This document shows, one piece after another, positions 13,696 to 16,932 of a stretch of DNA of 16,932 nt. Below the pieces are notes generated by a model. It was not told the DNA's origin. It saw nothing but the letters and a program-made list of their open reading frames with translations, and made no database searches. Within the stretch, counting starts at the first letter, position 1, and each line of letters begins with the position of its first letter. The translations under genes and the position numbers were made by a program. The DNA lies in contig USNR01000029.1 in assembly GCA_900556135.1 (NCBI GenBank), positions 1-16,932 on the forward strand, given 5' to 3'. The DNA is from an uncultured Clostridium sp. GTDB lineage: Bacteria > Bacillota > Clostridia > TANB77 > CAG-508.

Positions 13696-14657
13696 TATTT
13701 TTTACCTACCTTTTCTATAGTAATTCGTCCTAATTTTCCATTCTTAAAATCATCTAATATAATTCTTGATGTTTTCTCTAGATCTATTTGTCCACCCTTT
13801 ATTATAGCTCCTCTATTTTTCCCTATTAGGTTCATAACTTCTATAATTCTTTCATTTTGCATTAACTCTTCGTTGTTTAATATTTCTTTTATTTCTTCTG
13901 AATTTAATTTGTACTTTTCTATAATATTCGTTTGATAATTTTCTACTAAAAATTTCGTTAACTGGTATGCAACTTCTGTTTCTTCTAGTATTTCGCTCTT
14001 AATTGTTCCTGTATAAGCTAAGTTCAAAGCAATTTGTTCATTTTCAAATTTTGGCCATAAAACTCCTGGAGTATCTAGTAATTCAATATTATTGGATAAA
14101 CGTATCCATTGCTTTTGTTTTGTAACTCCTGGCTTGTTTCCAACTTGAGTTGAAGTTTTGTTTGATATTCTATTTATAAAAGATGATTTTCCTACATTTG
14201 GAATGCCTATAATCATTCCTCTTATAATTTTTCCTCTTCTTCCTTTTTCTAGTGCTTTTTCCTTTTCATCTTTCATAATTTTGTCCATCGCTGTTGTTAA
14301 CCCGCGAACACCTTCACCATTATTAGAATTGCATAATATTGCTGTACTATTGTTATTTGCAAAATATTTTACCCATTTATTGTTTTCTTGTTCTTCTGCT
14401 AAATCGCATTTGTTTAAAATTATTATTTTTTTCTTATTTTTTATTATTTCCCTTACATATGGATTCTGGCTCGACATCGGTATTCTCGCATCTAGTATTT
14501 CTATAACAATGTCAACTAATTTTAAGTCAGCCTCTATCTGTTTAATTGTCTTTGCCATATGACCAGGGTACCAGTTAATTCCGACTGATGGAAAACTTTT
14601 TTGACTATCATTATTTTTCTTTTCTTGTCTCATTTTTCTCTTTTGATACATATCCAT
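13695..14657 (-). CDS. rbgA: Ribosome biogenesis GTPase RbgA/YlqF
   Basis: A circularly permuted GTPase needed for late 50S assembly; 320 residues. The conserved WYPGHMAK is at 29-36. G4 NKCD (82-85) comes before G1 GIPNVGKSS (151-159), G2 PGVT (176-179) and G3 DTPG (195-198): the permuted order that defines the family. A C-terminal RNA-binding domain follows. It has about 26 basic or polar residues before the WYPGHMAK block, longer than B. subtilis RbgA. The ATG has an AGGAAGTGATT site. It begins 12 bases after the GNAT gene, so the accessory pair upstream may share or supply its transcription. Confidence 0.95.
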   Translation of the reverse strand: MDMYQKRKMRQEKKNNDSQKSFPSVGINWYPGHMAKTIKQIEADLKLVDIVIEILDARIPMSSQNPYVREIIKNKKKIIILNKCDLAEEQENNKWVKYFANNNSTAILCNSNNGEGVRGLTTAMDKIMKDEKEKALEKGRRGKIIRGMIIGIPNVGKSSFINRISNKTSTQVGNKPGVTKQKQWIRLSNNIELLDTPGVLWPKFENEQIALNLAYTGTIKSEILEETEVAYQLTKFLVENYQTNIIEKYKLNSEEIKEILNNEELMQNERIIEVMNLIGKNRGAIIKGGQIDLEKTSRIILDDFKNGKLGRITIEKVGKK

Positions 14658-14669
14658 TTAAATCACTTC

Positions 14670-15467
14670 CTATCTTTTATATTTTTTGTTTTCTACTTCT
14701 TTCAAAATAATTTTATCTTCATAATCAAAATATTCATATTCATAAGTACTATTTTTATAATAAACATACACATTGTGTAATCCATTTTTGTACCACACTG
14801 AATAATTAAAATTATCATCTTTAAATATTTGGTTTAATTGTGCCTCTATTTCAACATTTCTTTTATCGTATACTTCTTCTATTTTTAATGTTTCAAATTC
14901 ATTTAACTTTGGATGATTCGTTAAAGTTTTTAGAATGTTCCAACCATTTTTTTCATTTTTATTTAATATATTAAATAAAAAATCCAAGTATAATTTTGCC
15001 GCCAACCATGTTGTAGTTTGTGTGTGCAAAATAATACCTTTATGCTCTAATTTATTTGCAATTTCTAATATTTTTGTAATCAATGGCTTTGCTAAACCCT
15101 TACCTTGATAGTCTTTTTTTATTGCCACCCAATCTACTTCACCGTTATACCCAAACTCTTCTTTGCTTAGTAGGGATACAGTTGCAGTACCAACCTTCTC
15201 ATTTGTTTTATCATCCACTATAAATATACATCTTTTATTTAATTCTTGAATGAATGTATCGTAGAAATCATGAAATATCATTATTCCTTCTTCGATAGCA
15301 CAAAATTCTCCACTCTCAATATGAATATTTATCCAATCATTCATATTCCCATCTTTATAAAATTCAAAATGAAAATCATCAGGTAATGAATATTTTTTAT
15401 AAATAGATGTATCTTTATAATACATTAATAATTCATAATATTTTATTGTATTGTCATAAGATTTCAT
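14670..15467 (-). CDS. GNAT-family N-acetyltransferase with extra C-terminal region
   Basis: A 265-residue protein. The acetyl-CoA-binding core is clear: VGTATVSLL (92-100), EVDWVAIKKDYQGKGLAKPL (110-129) with the QGKGLA pyrophosphate loop at 121-126, then a helix and an ILHTQTTTWLAAKLYLDFLF segment. Residues from about 170 to 265 are not core GNAT; they are rich in Tyr, Asn and Lys (YVYYKNSTYEYEYFDYED) and I do not recognise them. The ATG overlaps the TAA of the RhuM-family gene by one base. This tight coupling suggests a two-gene unit, but the acetyl acceptor and any functional link are unknown. Confidence 0.85.
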   Translation of the reverse strand: MKSYDNTIKYYELLMYYKDTSIYKKYSLPDDFHFEFYKDGNMNDWINIHIESGEFCAIEEGIMIFHDFYDTFIQELNKRCIFIVDDKTNEKVGTATVSLLSKEEFGYNGEVDWVAIKKDYQGKGLAKPLITKILEIANKLEHKGIILHTQTTTWLAAKLYLDFLFNILNKNEKNGWNILKTLTNHPKLNEFETLKIEEVYDKRNVEIEAQLNQIFKDDNFNYSVWYKNGLHNVYVYYKNSTYEYEYFDYEDKIILKEVENKKYKR

Positions 15468-16471
15468 TATTTTTCCTCTTTATTTTCATTTAAATATCTA
15501 TTATAAAATTCATCCATTGAAGAAATATATTTTTGATCTTGTATAACTCTAAATTTTTCATATTCTTTTTCAGCTTTTTCTACCGCTTCTTTATGAGATA
15601 TACTGCCACTATTATTTAATACTTCTTTTCTTCTAAACTTTAATAAATCATCAGTTGCATTTATCCAATCCTTCATTGTCATAACATGCCTTTGTTTTGC
15701 TTCATCTTCAGCAAATACTAAAAATATATTTGTTAAATCTTTTAAATTATTCATTTCTTCTTCGTTTAAATAATTCTTTGCAATAATTACATCATATTTA
15801 TATATTAAACCATCAGGAGAATTTTTCCAATTAGTTAGTCCCATATGCTCTTTTTCTGAGTTTGCTCTATTATATATTAATTCAGCAGCAGTATGTCCAC
15901 TTATAGCGAAATGCAACTTATTTTGAACTATTTTAAAGAAAGTATACGCTTCTTCTGACTTAGGATTGTAATCAGTTGCTGTTGCAATAAATAAATCAGT
16001 GATTTTTTGGTATGCCATTCTTTCACTTACTCTAATTGTTTTAATACGTTCTAATAATTCATTAAAATATTTTGCATCATATTTATTTCCATTTATAAAA
16101 CGTTCATCATTTAATGCAAAACCCTTTGTCATATATTCTTTTAATATTTTTGTAGCCCATATTCTAAATTCTGTTGCTTTTTTCGAATTTACTCTGTATC
16201 CTACTGCAATTATGGCATCTAAACTATAAATAGTTGTATTATAGTTTTTTCCATCATCGGCAGTTAACGAGCATTTCTCGGTAACTGATTTTTTATCTAA
16301 CTCTTTATCTTCAAATATATGTTTCAAGTGTAAACTTATATTATCTGTGGAACATTCAAAAACCTTTGACATTCCTTTTTGCGATAACCATAAAGTTTCA
16401 TCTTTATAAATAGCATCTACTATGATGTTTCCTTCACTATTTTTATATATAATTAATTTATTGTCTTCCAT
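15467..16471 (-). CDS. RhuM-family protein
   Basis: A 334-residue cytosolic protein of the RhuM family (named after a Salmonella pathogenicity island 3 gene), common in accessory islands and often near restriction or toxin-type genes; its biochemical role is unsettled. The N-terminal segment LWLSQKGMSKVFECSTDNIS (about 23-42) looks like a helix-turn-helix-type DNA-binding region. The family core IIAVGYRVNSKKATEFRIWA follows near 90-110, then KILKEYMTKGF, and VQNKLHFAISGHTAAELI near 190. An ATG at 16507 is possible, but the one at 16471 has AAAGGAGAG upstream and matches the family N terminus. Stop and start overlap with the GNAT gene. A decayed paralogue lies immediately upstream. Confidence 0.88.
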   Translation of the reverse strand: MEDNKLIIYKNSEGNIIVDAIYKDETLWLSQKGMSKVFECSTDNISLHLKHIFEDKELDKKSVTEKCSLTADDGKNYNTTIYSLDAIIAVGYRVNSKKATEFRIWATKILKEYMTKGFALNDERFINGNKYDAKYFNELLERIKTIRVSERMAYQKITDLFIATATDYNPKSEEAYTFFKIVQNKLHFAISGHTAAELIYNRANSEKEHMGLTNWKNSPDGLIYKYDVIIAKNYLNEEEMNNLKDLTNIFLVFAEDEAKQRHVMTMKDWINATDDLLKFRRKEVLNNSGSISHKEAVEKAEKEYEKFRVIQDQKYISSMDEFYNRYLNENKEEK

Positions 16472-16514
16472 CAATACTCTCCTTTCCTTTAGTTTTTCAT
16501 AATTCATACACTTA

Positions 16515-16932
16515 TCAATTTAAATTAAAATTTATTAAAAAATGTCCCCAAATGTAAAAAGCATTTAGTAAAAATTCCTTTGTTATTTCTGAATCTTTAT
16601 CATAATCAATACTACAAGAAGAATATATATCCGTTATTTTTTGATAAAATCTTCTCTCACTTGAACGAATGTTTCTAATTCTTTCAAGTGTTTCTTCAAA
16701 ATAATCCTCGCTAAATATGTAATTAGGATTTTTTAATCTTTCATCATCCATAACTACACCTTTTATCATATATTCTTTTAATATTTTAGTAGCCCAAATT
16801 CTAAAGTTGGTTGCTTTTTTTGAATTTACTCAATATCCAACTGCAATAATCATATTAAGGTTATATATCTTTACAGTTTTTTTAGAATTATCAATGTCGG
16901 TTTTTCCGACGGTGTTATTTTCATCAAGTTCA
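16515..16932 (-). pseudogene. Decayed second RhuM-family copy (partial at window edge)
   Basis: Upstream and in the same orientation as the intact gene. From the window edge it reads ELDENNTVGKTDID, then IYNLNMIIAVGY, an in-frame TGA at 16832-16830, then VNSKKATNFRIWATKILKEY, clearly parallel to the intact copy, where the TGA position is Arg. It continues with ERIRNIRSSERRFYQKITDIYSS and loses similarity after ITKEF, ending at a TGA at 16515. Adding one T to the T run near 16566-16571 would restore EFF-x-K, as in the family, so a frameshift is likely there. The C-terminal third is missing. UGA is a normal stop in this window, so recoding is unlikely. Confidence 0.85.

Noticed and set aside
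16515..16932. UGA read as an amino acid in the upstream RhuM-family copy
   Set aside because: UGA ends the FIST gene normally, Trp is encoded by UGG throughout, and the same copy shows other decay, so a nonsense mutation is simpler.
1..16932. CRISPR array, insertion sequence or integrase
   Set aside because: No regularly spaced repeats, transposase-like frames or terminal inverted repeats were found; repeats seen are single dyads or the two-copy repeats of the small-ORF locus.

Overview
The window is very AT-rich and looks like the chromosome of a low-G+C Gram-positive anaerobe (Bacillota, clostridial type). The evidence is the tig-clpP-clpX order, a Mini-RNase III and RbgA pair, an iron-dependent alcohol dehydrogenase beside an aldehyde dehydrogenase, AAGGAGG-type ribosome binding sites and clear sigma-A promoters. 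Every conventional gene lies on the minus strand, so transcription runs from high to low coordinates. The only convincing plus-strand gene is a 43-codon small ORF at 10963-11094.

Layout, in the direction of transcription: (1) 16932-14670, an accessory pair: a broken RhuM-family copy at the window edge, an intact RhuM-family gene, and a GNAT acetyltransferase joined to it by a 1-base stop/start overlap. (2) 14657-13288, rbgA (50S ribosome assembly GTPase) and mrnC (23S rRNA maturation), also overlapping by 1 base. (3) 13246-13172, tRNA-Glu(CUC) with its own promoter inside the end of mrnC and a strong terminator at 13124-13166. (4) 12920-11295, recN on its own promoter. (5) 11229-10913, a compact two-RNA locus described below. 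(6) 10792-8281, an M50 membrane metalloprotease, tsaD and a metallophosphoesterase in one operon. (7) 8189-4766, tig, clpP and clpX (protein folding and degradation), closed by a terminator just after clpX. (8) 4567-622, a FIST-domain protein, an aldehyde dehydrogenase and an iron alcohol dehydrogenase behind one strong promoter, with a terminator at 436-471. (9) The first 20 bases are the start of another minus-strand CDS with a strong ribosome binding site and a long A-rich leader.

The most interesting part is 10913-11229, between the M50 gene and recN. A plus-strand transcription unit (extended -10 promoter, very strong Shine-Dalgarno, 43-aa basic/hydrophobic peptide) converges on a minus-strand unit (excellent promoter, no ORF, three hairpins). 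Both end in one bidirectional terminator at 11098-11133. The 5' ends of the two units are diverged direct repeats, so the RNA from one strand is complementary in trans to the Shine-Dalgarno/start region of the mRNA from the other. The mRNA can also fold its own Shine-Dalgarno into a 7-bp stem with the start codon in the loop. This is the architecture of the par/fst type I toxin-antitoxin locus of Enterococcus plasmid pAD1, but I do not recognise the peptide. I read it as a candidate new type I toxin-antitoxin system. Function is inferred from architecture only.
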